The notes below the pieces were generated by a model. That model was not told the origin of the DNA and did no database searches. It saw nothing but the letters and a program-made list of their open reading frames with translations. Shown here one piece after another: positions 24,576 to 34,379 of a stretch of 64,000 bases of DNA. The stretch comes from Chrysosporum bergii ANA360D (GTDB lineage Bacteria > Cyanobacteriota > Cyanobacteriia > Cyanobacteriales > Nostocaceae), in assembly GCF_029891735.1 (NCBI RefSeq), contig NZ_JANQDH010000012.1:1-64000 (forward strand), given 5' to 3'. Each line of letters starts with the position of its first letter. Position 1 is the first letter of the stretch. Position numbers and translations under genes: made by a program.

Positions 24576-26108
24576 CTAGCTGTCTGGTTGTTGGCTAACT
24601 CGAGCCGTTTGTAAAGCTTGTACCAGCTGATTAAGGGCTACTTGTAATTGTACACCTGAGTCAACAGCAACCCAACCTTGTGGGTTAAGATGACGGACTT
24701 CAAAGTGTAGGTGAGGACCCGTGGAATTACCAGTGCTACCAACTCGACCAATAACGGTTCCTTTTTCTACCCTTTGACCGGGTTGAACAAATAGCTCTGA
24801 TAAATGACCATAAAGGGTTTGTTGGGCGGAAGGGTGGTTGAGAATTACAGTTAAACCATAACCCCCCAGCCAGTTAGCTGTTTCCACCTCACCAGCTGCG
24901 GCCGCTACTACCGGTGTACCCATGGGCGCACCTAAATCTGTACCAGCGTGGAACCGGCGATCGCCTGTAATGGGGTGAATTCTCCAACCAAATACAGAAG
25001 TAATGCGAGCGGGTATAGAGAGAGGAAACATCATCCCTCGGTGGTTAGCATAGGCGAAACCACCAGTAAAGGGAATTTGTGGCAGTACCGATGCTAAAGG
25101 AAAATCATAAGCTACCCTACTAGCGCGGGGTGCAATATTGCCAGATGCCATTGGTGGCGGTAGAGTTTCGCCATTGGAGGCCATGGGAGACCCAATGGCG
25201 GTTGTGGTGGCAAAATCCCCGGGTTGAGGGATAAACCGATTCGGGCGATAGGCCGTTTTTGTTGTATTACTAGATGCGGTTGTTTGCGGCCGCCATGTAT
25301 TGTTACTCTTTTTGGTGGCTAATGGTGTAACAGTGGCAACCTTAGCTACTTGAGTATTTTGGCTGGCTTTCAGCCAGTTGGGGGTTGTTTTACCCTCAGA
25401 GTTAGCTAAACTCTGATTGGGTGCGGGTGTTTGGGGTGCGCCTGCACAAGTATTGCTTGATATACTTTGCCCCGATGGTAAAACAGTCTCACAACCACTA
25501 GAGCGTTCTGTTAGCACCACCGATTTAGGTGCTTGGTAGGTAGCTGTAGTGTTGACATTATAGTTGATTGGGTCGATATAGGCGTTATTATAATCCTTGG
25601 TTTTCTCCACTGTTGTACTTGTGACCCTGTTTGTGTTTCCGGGTCTGGCAACTTCTGGGAGTTTTTCAGGCAAGGTACTGGGTTTAGTGGGTTGGGCTAC
25701 CTGTATCCTTGGTTTCTCCAAAGTCACATTTGCTTTAGGTGGGGAAACTGGTTTTCTACTCCGGAGTTTCTGTATTAGGTCAGCTTGCCGTTCTTCCAGG
25801 TCTGACTCTGGTGTAGATATAGCGGAAGTATCAGTATTTTTTTTTACTGGATTATTTCCCACTGCTGTTGACTGGGAAGTTTCCACAACGGGAACAGTGG
25901 GAACAGCGGGAACAGCGGGAACAATATTATCTATAGCCGTTTCTGTTTGAGCAACTGCTAACCCGCCACCTAAGAAGCTAACACTACTGAGCAAAAAAAA
26001 GCTTTGTGCTGGTAGTGTAGATACGTAGATGTGGAATAATTTCCCGTAAGGATAGCGTTTTGATGAATTCTGGAAATGGTGATGGGTAGATTGATGGCGC
26101 TGCGTCAT
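24576..26108 (-). CDS. M23-family peptidoglycan peptidase (LytM type)
   Basis: A 510-residue secreted or membrane-anchored cell-wall hydrolase or regulator. The N-terminus holds a hydrophobic stretch after about 30 residues (SFFLLSSVSFLGGGLAVAQ), consistent with a signal anchor. Residues about 60-340 are Pro/Thr/Ser-rich linker. The C-terminal ~150 residues are the M23 domain: RFHAGTDLGAPMG with zinc-binding His and Asp, LYGHLSE, and GPHLHFEVR with the HxH zinc ligand. Conserved metal ligands appear intact, so it is likely an active endopeptidase. It is convergent with ribE, and birA follows upstream on the same strand with a gap of about 90 bp. Confidence 0.92.
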   Translation of the reverse strand: MTQRHQSTHHHFQNSSKRYPYGKLFHIYVSTLPAQSFFLLSSVSFLGGGLAVAQTETAIDNIVPAVPAVPTVPVVETSQSTAVGNNPVKKNTDTSAISTPESDLEERQADLIQKLRSRKPVSPPKANVTLEKPRIQVAQPTKPSTLPEKLPEVARPGNTNRVTSTTVEKTKDYNNAYIDPINYNVNTTATYQAPKSVVLTERSSGCETVLPSGQSISSNTCAGAPQTPAPNQSLANSEGKTTPNWLKASQNTQVAKVATVTPLATKKSNNTWRPQTTASSNTTKTAYRPNRFIPQPGDFATTTAIGSPMASNGETLPPPMASGNIAPRASRVAYDFPLASVLPQIPFTGGFAYANHRGMMFPLSIPARITSVFGWRIHPITGDRRFHAGTDLGAPMGTPVVAAAAGEVETANWLGGYGLTVILNHPSAQQTLYGHLSELFVQPGQRVEKGTVIGRVGSTGNSTGPHLHFEVRHLNPQGWVAVDSGVQLQVALNQLVQALQTARVSQQPDS

Positions 26109-26197
26109 TGTTTCTCTCAGTTGTTTTCAATTAGTCTAAAGAGATGATCTCAGTGGTTTGTGTTGCCCAAAGAGCGTATTTTTTAACAAACCTAAAG

Positions 26198-27010
26198 TCA
26201 AACCGAAGATTCTCGGTAACCCAAACTGATTGTACCGGGTTCTAGATAAATTTCTGGTATTTTTATCTCATCTGTTTTCTTAGTTGCAAAAGATACATGG
26301 AGTTTTCCTTGTGAAGTTACGCCCACCACAGTGCCTAAAAGATTATTGATGTATACCTGATCACCGATATTTGTCAACAATTCTAAATATCGAGACAAGA
26401 GTACACTTACTCCTTCTTGGCAAAGACAGTTCATACCGGATTTTATTCCCAGTAAAACTGTGGCGGTGAGTGTTTCCAGACAAGAAATAGCCCGGTGAGG
26501 TTGGGAAGCTTGCCAAGACTGGAGATTGATGCCAGTATCAGGTACTGGGTTAGCCCAGTTAATACCAACGCCAATCACTGCTTGGGTGATCTGTCCATGG
26601 AGGACCTTTGTTTCTGTCAAAATACCCCCCAGTTTGCGACCATGCAATACTAAGTCATTAGGCCATTTAATGCCTACCCCTACGCCGCACTGACGCAATT
26701 GATCCGCAATTCCCCAAGCACTAGCTAAAGTCAGCTGATAACCATCAGTAGCTCCTAGTTTAGGAATAATGCCCACCGAAAGATATAGTCCCCCGGTGGG
26801 AGAAATCCACTGACGACCCCATTGTCCTCTACCAGAAGTCTGCTGAGTAGCAATGACAATGGAGTAAGGATCAAATCCCCGTGTGAGCAAATCCCAGAGA
26901 GTCTGATTAGTTGAAGAAACACTGTCAAAAATGTGTAGGTAAGATGGTAAATAACCATACTCAATTACCGAGTGTAGGGCAGTTTCCAAGAGTTGCCGAT
27001 TAAATCTCAC
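26198..27010 (-). CDS. birA: Biotin--[acetyl-CoA-carboxylase] ligase
   Basis: Activates biotin with ATP and attaches it to the carboxylase biotin-carrier protein, essential for fatty-acid synthesis. The 270-residue protein carries VSSTNQTLWDLL near residues 28-39, the biotinoyl-AMP loop TSGRGQWGRQWISPTGGLY, IKWPNDLVLHGRKLGGILTE, and a C-terminal SH3-like domain. It lacks an N-terminal DNA-binding domain, so it is the non-regulatory type. Start at ATG 27008-27010. It is divergent from the laccase-domain gene that starts about 75 bp away. Confidence 0.93.
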   Translation of the reverse strand: MRFNRQLLETALHSVIEYGYLPSYLHIFDSVSSTNQTLWDLLTRGFDPYSIVIATQQTSGRGQWGRQWISPTGGLYLSVGIIPKLGATDGYQLTLASAWGIADQLRQCGVGVGIKWPNDLVLHGRKLGGILTETKVLHGQITQAVIGVGINWANPVPDTGINLQSWQASQPHRAISCLETLTATVLLGIKSGMNCLCQEGVSVLLSRYLELLTNIGDQVYINNLLGTVVGVTSQGKLHVSFATKKTDEIKIPEIYLEPGTISLGYRESSV

Positions 27011-27086
27011 CGCAGTTAACCGAAATCCCGTTGTTCACGTTAGCATTAATTGATTGATTGTGATTTTTGTTGAGGTTGGGTTCAAG

Positions 27087-27872
27087 ATGCACATTTGGCA
27101 CTGGCACCATTGGCAAGGGTTATCTTATCTAACTTGTAGTCTTCTGAATGATTGGCATCACGGCTTTTTTACTCAACAGTTTTGGCCGCGTACTCCTGAA
27201 GATTTGACAAAAGTGCTGCACCCAGATGCACAAGCATATCGCTTGAAGCAGGTACATGGCAATATAGTTCTTACCCCCCAAGAAATTGCAAGTCAGACTG
27301 GAGAAGAAAATTCTGGCTTGGTCTTGGGGGATGGTGTCATCACTGAAAAACCACTACAAGCTGTTTGGGTAGCCAGCGCAGATTGTACACCTGTATTAAT
27401 TGGTGATGTAAAAACTGGGCAAGTGGCGGCACTACACGCCGGTTGGCGGGGGACAGCTAAGAAGATTGTTCCCCTAGCCATCGCCAGACTGCAAGAACGA
27501 GGTACTAACCTGGATGATTTACGCATTGCCATGGGACCAGCCATTGCAGGTGAAGTTTACCAAGTTTCAGTGCAGGTAGCAGCGGAAGTTGGCGCTAGTA
27601 TTACACCAATACCAGAGGAACAGCAGATTATCGCTGCTTTACAGGACTTACCCAACTCACCTTTGTTAGCAGACCCCAACCCGGGAAAGGTGAGGTTAGA
27701 TGTGCGACGAGTTAACGCTTTACAACTGGAAAACTTGGGTGTTAGCCCGGAACAAATAGCGATCGCTCCTTATTGTACTTACCAAACTCCAGAATATTTC
27801 TTTTCTTATCGTCGGGAGCAACAAAAAAAAGTGCAATGGTCGGGAATTGTTAGTTTGACTCACCCACGCTGA
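27087..27872 (+). CDS. Laccase-domain (YfiH/PgeF-type) purine nucleoside phosphorylase
   Basis: A 261-residue protein of the multicopper-oxidase-like, single-domain YfiH family, now described as purine nucleoside phosphorylase/adenosine deaminase and peptidoglycan-editing proteins. Motifs: ASADCTPVLIGD with the conserved Cys near the middle, AALHAGWRGTAKKIV with the zinc-binding His, and APYCTYQTPEYFFSYRR near the C-terminus. The frame opens earlier at TTG 27054, but ATG 27087 (MHIWHWHHWQGLSYLT) fits relatives. Cys and His ligands look intact. It runs divergently from birA. Confidence 0.9.
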   Translation: MHIWHWHHWQGLSYLTCSLLNDWHHGFFTQQFWPRTPEDLTKVLHPDAQAYRLKQVHGNIVLTPQEIASQTGEENSGLVLGDGVITEKPLQAVWVASADCTPVLIGDVKTGQVAALHAGWRGTAKKIVPLAIARLQERGTNLDDLRIAMGPAIAGEVYQVSVQVAAEVGASITPIPEEQQIIAALQDLPNSPLLADPNPGKVRLDVRRVNALQLENLGVSPEQIAIAPYCTYQTPEYFFSYRREQQKKVQWSGIVSLTHPR

Positions 27873-27960
27873 TCAAAGTTGGCGGATGGCAGGAAATAAT
27901 TTTTACAGTTACAGTTTTTGATAAGCTGTAAACACTGGTATAAGGAGTCTCTGTTACACT

Positions 27961-28794
27961 ATGCACTGGTTGTTTACGGGGCGTTTAAGTATAGATGAAT
28001 TAAAAGTTAAGATTGCGGACCTCCCACAATCTTTGCACGGTACAAAGCTGGTACATTTGACAGATTTCCACTATGATGGTGTCCGACTATCTGAAGAACT
28101 TTTACAACAGGCGATCGCTGCCAGTAACGCAGCTAACCCAGATATAATTGTCTTAACTGGCGACTATGTAACCGACGACCCTAAACCAATTAACCAACTA
28201 GCTTTAAGACTGAAAGATCTACAAAGTCGGTGTGGTGTTTACGCTGTCCTTGGCAATCATGATATACATTACAAGCACTCAAAGGCCGAAGTAACATCAG
28301 CCCTCACCAGCATTGGTATTCATGTATTGTGGAATGAAATTGCTTATCCTCTCGGTCCACAGTTACCAATAGTGGGATTGGCTGATTATTGGTCAAAGGA
28401 ATTTCAACCCGCTGTAGTGATGAACCAACTCAATTGTCATACACCCAGGATTGTTTTATCCCACAACCCAGACACTGCTGAAATTTTGCAACAATGGCGG
28501 GTAGATTTGCAACTATCTGGACATACCCACGGCGGTCATATCGTCTTACCAGGACTTGGCCCTGTGATTGTTCATTATCAAAAGCTACTAAAACAACTTC
28601 CGCAAAAACTGCAACGTTGGCAACCATTATCACTGGGTGACTGCTCAAAGGTAGTAAAACATTGGGAGTGGGCAAAAGGTTTCCATCAAGTGTCGAATAA
28701 TCAGTTATACGTCAATCGCGGCTTAGGAACTTATCGTCCAGGGCGTTTATTTTGCCCACCTGAAGTGACCGTCATTACCTTAATGACCCAATAG
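27961..28794 (+). CDS. Metallophosphoesterase (YkuE type)
   Basis: A 277-residue calcineurin-like phosphoesterase. All metal-binding motifs are visible: LTDFHYDG (D-x-H), LTGDYVTDD (GD), GNHDIHY (GNHD), SHNPDTAE and LSGHTHGGH, in the normal order. It lacks the twin-arginine export signal of Bacillus YkuE and begins MHWLFTGRLSIDE. The substrate is probably a phosphodiester or pyrophosphate lipid intermediate, by analogy only. AAGGAG at 27942-27947 is a good ribosome-binding site although 13 bases from the ATG. It is followed by a long non-coding region with a stem-loop. Confidence 0.92.
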   Translation: MHWLFTGRLSIDELKVKIADLPQSLHGTKLVHLTDFHYDGVRLSEELLQQAIAASNAANPDIIVLTGDYVTDDPKPINQLALRLKDLQSRCGVYAVLGNHDIHYKHSKAEVTSALTSIGIHVLWNEIAYPLGPQLPIVGLADYWSKEFQPAVVMNQLNCHTPRIVLSHNPDTAEILQQWRVDLQLSGHTHGGHIVLPGLGPVIVHYQKLLKQLPQKLQRWQPLSLGDCSKVVKHWEWAKGFHQVSNNQLYVNRGLGTYRPGRLFCPPEVTVITLMTQ

Positions 28795-28807
28795 TTATTT
28801 ATTCGTA

Positions 28808-28854
28808 AACCGCCATAAGTTACGATAAAAAATCATCAGTAACCCACGGCGGTT
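28808..28854. terminator. Nested stem-loop after the phosphoesterase gene
   Basis: AACCGCC (28808-28814) pairs with GGCGGTT (28848-28854), with an inner GTTAC/GTAAC pairing around an AT-rich loop. It lies 14 bp after the stop codon, so it may stabilise the mRNA end or terminate transcription. No strong T run follows. Confidence 0.55.
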
Positions 28855-28879
28855 GATTAAATATCCAGTTGTTGGACAC

Positions 28880-28902
28880 TCCCCGTCCCAAAGGATCGGG
28901 GA
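28880..28902 (-). mobile_element. Probable IS200/IS605-type end hairpin
   Basis: TCCCCG (28880-28885) and CGGGGA (28897-28902) form an imperfect hairpin, and on the minus strand the hairpin is followed by GTGTCCAAC. The same GGGGAGTGTC junction occurs at 35522-35531. Such subterminal hairpins flank IS200/IS605 elements, and a TnpB relic lies on the same strand just upstream (29228-29313), so this is read as its right end. Confidence 0.45.
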
Positions 28903-29227
28903 TTCTGTTTAACGCGGACAATCGCAACCGCCGCTCTCAAAATTGAGCATCCCTAATCATAACAAAGACAACAAACACAAAAAACAGGTATCTATGGCTA
29001 TAAACTCAAAAAACCTCCAGAGGAAACAAATAAATAAAAACTAAAGTATTTGGGGGTGAAAAACAAACAAAAAGAAACAAACTTTGAGTGGATGCAACAA
29101 ATAGAGTAACAATTGTGAGGTGATTACAGCAGAAGGTACAGCCTGCTTAATAAAACCTAGACAAAGCTAGACTTTACTTCTTACTTCAACGGGAGCATGG
29201 AAGCAGTTATCCCTAGGTAAGCTTTCA
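28903..29227. other. Degraded transposon-type non-coding DNA
   Basis: No gene is readable. The DNA between the hairpin and the TnpB relic is AT-rich, with A-rich runs such as CAAACACAAAAAACAGG, and stops in all frames. It is taken as decayed element sequence or ordinary spacer. Confidence 0.4.
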
Positions 29228-29313
29228 CACTTTAGCCAAACGCGATAACTTGAAATCAATTACGGCATTTAGATCCCTGTCCATCTCAAAAATGCAACTT
29301 AGGACAAGCTCTA
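29228..29313 (-). pseudogene. Relic of a TnpB (IS200/IS605) C-terminus
   Basis: On the minus strand the translation reads SCIFEMDRDLNAVIDFKL, then SRLAKV and a stop. This matches the end of TnpB proteins, where a zinc-finger Cys is followed by MDRDLNAAIN, in which the Asp is the last RuvC catalytic residue. The start and most of the body are gone, the usual second CxxC is not intact, and the frame ends early, so the gene is dead. TnpB is the RNA-guided nuclease ancestor of Cas12; no functional copy is present here. Confidence 0.65.
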
Positions 29314-30553
<1,240 letters not shown>

Positions 30554-30578
30554 CATGCACACTATATATTTTTGAGTT

Positions 30579-30652
30579 GGGGCTGTAGCTCAGATGGATA
30601 GAGCGAGCGCCTCCTAAGCGCTAGGTCGCCGGTTCGAGCCTGGCCAGTCCCG
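30579..30652 (+). tRNA. tRNA-Arg (anticodon CCU)
   Basis: A complete cloverleaf of 74 nt. The acceptor stem GGGGCTG pairs with CAGTCCC (one G-T), the D arm is GCTC/GAGC, the anticodon stem AGCGC/GCGCT holds loop CTCCTAA with anticodon CCT, the variable loop is AGGTC, and the T arm is GCCGG/CTGGC with loop TTCGAGC. The discriminator base is G. CCA is not encoded. It reads the AGG codon. Confidence 0.95.
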
Positions 30653-30763
30653 TTATCAAATCAAAGTTGTATAAAGCAGGGTGTGGAAAATCTTTGTATG
30701 TCCTGTTAATAAGACTATGACTCTGTATTAAATATAAATATCAGTTCATATCCGGGTAGGTTT

Positions 30764-31414
30764 TTGTCAAAATCTGCTAGTGTACATACTTGTTTATCTT
30801 TTCTGATCAAAAATCCTGGACTCACCAAACGAAAGTATCAAGCCTTGAAGAATAATCTATTATTTACAGGTCATTCATTTCGGTTTATGGTTTTCGCCCT
30901 ACCAGTATTAATGTGGTTGGGATACCAGGAATCGAAAATTGAGAACTTACCACCTCAAGCAGTATTGGTATTGGGTGGTTCTACATCACACTTAGAACGA
31001 GAGAAGTTCACAGCTAATTTTGTCCGCGATCATCCAAGTTTACCCATTTGGATTTCTGGAGGTAGTCCACCTGAATCCACCGAAAATGTGTTTACCAAAG
31101 CTGGAGTTAATCTCAAAAGATTACACTTGGATTACGAAGCTGTAGATACTGTAACTAACTTTACCACACTAGTGGATAAATTGCAAGCTCAAGGTATTAA
31201 GAGTGTTTATTTAATTACTTCTGAATATCATATGCGCCGCGCTCGTGTGGTTGGGGAAATAGTTTTGGGTAGTCGGGGTATTCAATTAAAACCAGTATCA
31301 GTACCTTCCCAAAATATCGGTGAACCAGTGGATAAATCTATCCGTGATGGAGTTAGAGCCTTACTGTGGGTGGCTACTGGTTACACCGGTGCAGAATCTA
31401 ATCAAAATCGGTGA
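30764..31414 (+). CDS. YdcF/SanA-type DUF218 membrane-anchored protein
   Basis: A 216-residue protein with one N-terminal membrane segment (about residues 42-53, FRFMVFALPVLMWLGY) and a DUF218 domain. AVLVLGGSTSHLEREKF begins the Rossmann-like fold, SGGSPPESTENVF follows, and YLITSEYHMRRARVVGE matches the conserved helix. Relatives ElyC and SanA affect envelope integrity and vancomycin resistance in E. coli; their biochemical activity is unclear. It starts at TTG 30764 with AGGT-like bases upstream. It lies just after the tRNA and is convergent with the DUF2288 gene. Confidence 0.88.
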   Translation: MSKSASVHTCLSFLIKNPGLTKRKYQALKNNLLFTGHSFRFMVFALPVLMWLGYQESKIENLPPQAVLVLGGSTSHLEREKFTANFVRDHPSLPIWISGGSPPESTENVFTKAGVNLKRLHLDYEAVDTVTNFTTLVDKLQAQGIKSVYLITSEYHMRRARVVGEIVLGSRGIQLKPVSVPSQNIGEPVDKSIRDGVRALLWVATGYTGAESNQNR

Positions 31415-31447
31415 GTTGTGGGGAAATGGCCTATGGAGATGGAAACT

Positions 31448-31741
31448 TCATGATGCCATTTCCTGGATGAGAACATAGGGCTGAATGATCAACGTGTAAA
31501 ATCGCTTGCTGCGATCGCCATTCCAATTTCCCATTTGTGTATCTGATGGTTTAGCCATTAGTTGTTGATCAATCCAGTTTTGCACGGATGAAACTTGATC
31601 ACTCGCGATGGCCACTCCCACATCCAGCAAGTCTAAATCCTGTGATACCAAAATCACAGCATCCCTTTGGAGATGAGGAATTAGCCAATCCCACTCAGCC
31701 TCATCTAGATTTGCTGTTAGTTCGGTTCTTAAATCGGACAT
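31448..31741 (-). CDS. DUF2288 family protein
   Basis: A 97-residue acidic protein. The LRTELTANLDEAEWDWLIPHL start, VILVSQDLDLLDVGVAIASD middle and FYTLIIQPYVLIQE end match DUF2288 closely; no function is known for the family. Conserved tryptophans and charged residues suggest a compact cytosolic domain. It lies downstream of plsC and the other fatty-acid genes on the same strand with a gap of about 60 bp, so it might be the last gene of that transcript, but nothing ties it to lipids. Confidence 0.9.
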   Translation of the reverse strand: MSDLRTELTANLDEAEWDWLIPHLQRDAVILVSQDLDLLDVGVAIASDQVSSVQNWIDQQLMAKPSDTQMGNWNGDRSKRFYTLIIQPYVLIQEMAS

Positions 31742-31799
31742 AATCCCTCATTTTTCATCGCTACCTACCTCAAATATATTCTTTAATGCCTTGACACAC

Positions 31800-32438
31800 T
31801 CACCGACCTAAATGGTGTAACTCATTAATTGCTATAGCACATTGACTTGTCAGAGCTTGTAATTCCTCTTTATTAGTGGAACTGGGCGGATCAATTAATT
31901 TCCCAATTCTAATAGTTAGGGGAACAGCACGAGGAAACCAGTGGCTTTTTTGTAATATCCTGTCAGAACCCCATAAACTCACCGGTAATAATGGTGCTTT
32001 GGCCTTTGCTGCTAGTAGTGCAGCACCTCTTTTAGGATCTGTGATTTTGCCATCAGGAGTGCGAGTACCTTGCAAAAAAACACCCACAGCCCAACCATGA
32101 TCAAGATATTCTAGAGCAGAACGGATAGCTTGGCGATCGCTACTGCCGCGACTCACAGGGTAAGCACCATACAATTTAATTGCTGTCCCTAAAACCGGGA
32201 CTTTAAATAACTCTTCCTTGGCCATGTACGCCACCGGACGACCTAAACAATTAGAGACAATAGGGGGGTCAAAGTTACTAGCATGATTACTCACTACTAT
32301 TAGTTTTCCTGATTGGGGGACATTTTCCGCTCCATAAATTCGCCCCCGAAAGTAAGCATGAAGCATGGGGCTGACAATTGACCACTTAAAAGCGTGGTAA
32401 AGAGCCAGACTGATCAAAGGTTCGCGTTCTCTAGTCAC
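31800..32438 (-). CDS. plsC: 1-acyl-sn-glycerol-3-phosphate acyltransferase
   Basis: Adds the second acyl chain to lysophosphatidic acid to make phosphatidic acid. The 212-residue protein carries VVSNHASNFDPP with the HX4D catalytic motif (H51/D56 region), VFLQGTRTPDGKI in place of the usual FPEGTRS block, and PLLPVSLWGSD near 170. The FLQGTRT variant is seen in some cyanobacterial enzymes. Start at ATG 32436-32438. It lies just downstream of fabD, so plsX-fabH-fabD-plsC is a single membrane-lipid unit covering chain initiation to phosphatidate. Confidence 0.92.
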   Translation of the reverse strand: MTREREPLISLALYHAFKWSIVSPMLHAYFRGRIYGAENVPQSGKLIVVSNHASNFDPPIVSNCLGRPVAYMAKEELFKVPVLGTAIKLYGAYPVSRGSSDRQAIRSALEYLDHGWAVGVFLQGTRTPDGKITDPKRGAALLAAKAKAPLLPVSLWGSDRILQKSHWFPRAVPLTIRIGKLIDPPSSTNKEELQALTSQCAIAINELHHLGR

Positions 32439-32462
32439 GGAAAATAATTTAACTCAAATGAA

Positions 32463-33356
32463 TTACCTAACACCCGGCTCTGGCAAATCTCCAGCATTAC
32501 GGATATTTTTTAAGATTAAATCAGGAGTAGTGCGCTTAATTAAATTAGTTAGCACATTACCAGGTCCAATTTCCATCACCTGCTCAATACCATTGGCGGG
32601 TAATTCTAGAGAAACTTCTCGCCAGCGTACCGAGGCGGTCATTTGTTCGCTAAGGCGCTGTTTTATAACTTTGGCATCAGTGGCAGGAGAAGGATCTACA
32701 TTAGATAATATTGGTAGAGTAGCCGATTGAAATTCTACCAACTCCAAAACATCCTGGAACTCTGCCGCAGCAGCAGCCATCAAAGGTGAGTGAAATGCTC
32801 CAGAGGTTCTTAAGGGTATGGCACGTTTTGCTTTAACCTTGGTCATGACTGCTCTCACAGCTTCTGGAGTCCCAGAGATCACCACTTGAGCCGGACTGTT
32901 ATCATTAGCCAAAACAACATCCCGTGTTTGACTAAGAACTACTTCCAGTTGTTCCCGGTCAAAGTTCATCAAAGCTGCCATCATACCACCAGCGGCACTA
33001 TCCATGAGTTCAGCACGACGCTTGACTAAGTGTAGCCCAGCAGACCACTCAAATACACCTGCAATGTAAAGAGCAATGTATTCACCCAAACTATGACCAG
33101 CAACTACATCTGGTTGATACCCCCGTTCTCGGAGGATATCAGCCAAGATGGTTTCCACAACATAAAGACTTGGCTGTGTGTAGAGCGTCTGTGATAACTT
33201 TTGTTCCTCATGTTCACACAAATCTGTTACAGACCAGCCCAAAATTGTTTCAGCTTGGGCAAATTTATCTTTGGCGGTAGGTATATCTAACAAATCAATT
33301 CCCATTCCCAGAGTTTGAGAACCCTGTCCGGGAAACACCCATGCAGTTTTAGTCAT
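32463..33356 (-). CDS. fabD: Malonyl-CoA:ACP transacylase
   Basis: Transfers malonyl groups from CoA to acyl-carrier protein for fatty-acid elongation. The 297-residue enzyme has FPGQGSQTLGMG at residues 8-19, the nucleophile elbow GHSLGEY near 90, and the catalytic His in the GAFHSPLM stretch near 195. Length is typical. Start at ATG 33354-33356. It sits 18 bp after fabH and before plsC in the minus-strand lipid operon. Confidence 0.95.
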   Translation of the reverse strand: MTKTAWVFPGQGSQTLGMGIDLLDIPTAKDKFAQAETILGWSVTDLCEHEEQKLSQTLYTQPSLYVVETILADILRERGYQPDVVAGHSLGEYIALYIAGVFEWSAGLHLVKRRAELMDSAAGGMMAALMNFDREQLEVVLSQTRDVVLANDNSPAQVVISGTPEAVRAVMTKVKAKRAIPLRTSGAFHSPLMAAAAAEFQDVLELVEFQSATLPILSNVDPSPATDAKVIKQRLSEQMTASVRWREVSLELPANGIEQVMEIGPGNVLTNLIKRTTPDLILKNIRNAGDLPEPGVR

Positions 33357-33374
33357 TGGTCAATCAATTTTCGA

Positions 33375-34367
33375 TTATCTTCCCCATTTAAAGATTGCTG
33401 CGCCCCAGGTGAGTCCAGCACCGAAGCCCGATGCAGCAATAACTTGATTAGGTTTAATTTTACCCTGCCGCACCGCCTCATCTAAAGCTAGGGGGATAGA
33501 GGCCGCAGAAGTGTTACCGTAATTGGCAAGATTGCTAATTACTTTATGTTCTGGAATATTGAGGCGTTGGGAAACAGCATCAAGAATCCTTTGATTAGCT
33601 TGATGCAACAGTAGCCAATCTATTTGGTCAACAGTAAGATGGGCTTGAAATAAAGCTTTATCAATAATTTCAGGGACTTTCTGCACAGCAAATCGGTAAA
33701 CTTCTTTACCGTTCATTGTGATAGGCTGGTAAGTTCCTTTAGTAATATTTACCTCTGGGAGTAATTCTTGGGGAGAAGGGGTATAAGCTAGATTAAGGCA
33801 GTGGTTTTGCGTCCCATCGCTTTTCAGACAAAACCCCAATAAGCGATCGCTAGCATTAGCTTGTAATACTACCGCTCCAGCACCATCACCGAACAATACA
33901 CAAGTGCGTCGGTCTTGCCAATCCACCCAGCGAGAGAGGATATCTGCCCCTATCAACAATACATTTTCATAAACACCGGTTTTGATATACTGGGCAGCTG
34001 TCACCAGACCAAACACAAAGCCAGAGCAGGCAGCTGTCAAGTCAAAAGCCACCGCTTTAGTTGCTCCTAATTCTGCCTGAATTTGACAAGCAGTGCCAAA
34101 TAAATCATCAGGGGTGGATGTTGCCAGCAAAATCAAATCCAGGTCTGTTGCTGCAATGCCAGCTGCGGCAATAGCTTGATTGCTTGCAACAGTAGCCAAA
34201 CTACTCAAAGACTCTGTTGGTAGTGCCAAACGCCGTTGACGAATTCCGGTTCTGGTAGCAATCCATTCATCTGAAGTTTCCACCAGTTGGGTCAGCCCCT
34301 GATTAGTTAAGGAAGTCTTTGGTACCGCCGAGCCGCTTCCTGTAATTGCTATGCCTAACTTTTCCAC
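33375..34367 (-). CDS. fabH: 3-oxoacyl-ACP synthase III
   Basis: Starts fatty-acid synthesis by condensing acetyl-CoA with malonyl-ACP. The 330-residue protein shows all catalytic residues: Cys in TAACSGF near residue 114, His in LLHQANQRI near 255 and Asn in NYGNTSAAS near 286. GFGAGLTWGA ends the thiolase fold. Start at ATG 34365-34367. It lies 12 bp after plsX and 18 bp before fabD, consistent with an operon for initiation of lipid synthesis. Confidence 0.96.
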   Translation of the reverse strand: MEKLGIAITGSGSAVPKTSLTNQGLTQLVETSDEWIATRTGIRQRRLALPTESLSSLATVASNQAIAAAGIAATDLDLILLATSTPDDLFGTACQIQAELGATKAVAFDLTAACSGFVFGLVTAAQYIKTGVYENVLLIGADILSRWVDWQDRRTCVLFGDGAGAVVLQANASDRLLGFCLKSDGTQNHCLNLAYTPSPQELLPEVNITKGTYQPITMNGKEVYRFAVQKVPEIIDKALFQAHLTVDQIDWLLLHQANQRILDAVSQRLNIPEHKVISNLANYGNTSAASIPLALDEAVRQGKIKPNQVIAASGFGAGLTWGAAIFKWGR

Positions 34368-34379
34368 TCCTAATCTCCC

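Noticed and set aside
25533-25950. Plus-strand frames of 81 and 117 codons across the M23 peptidase gene
   Set aside because: They are antisense to the low-complexity Pro/Thr linker of the peptidase and have no ribosome-binding site or family features.
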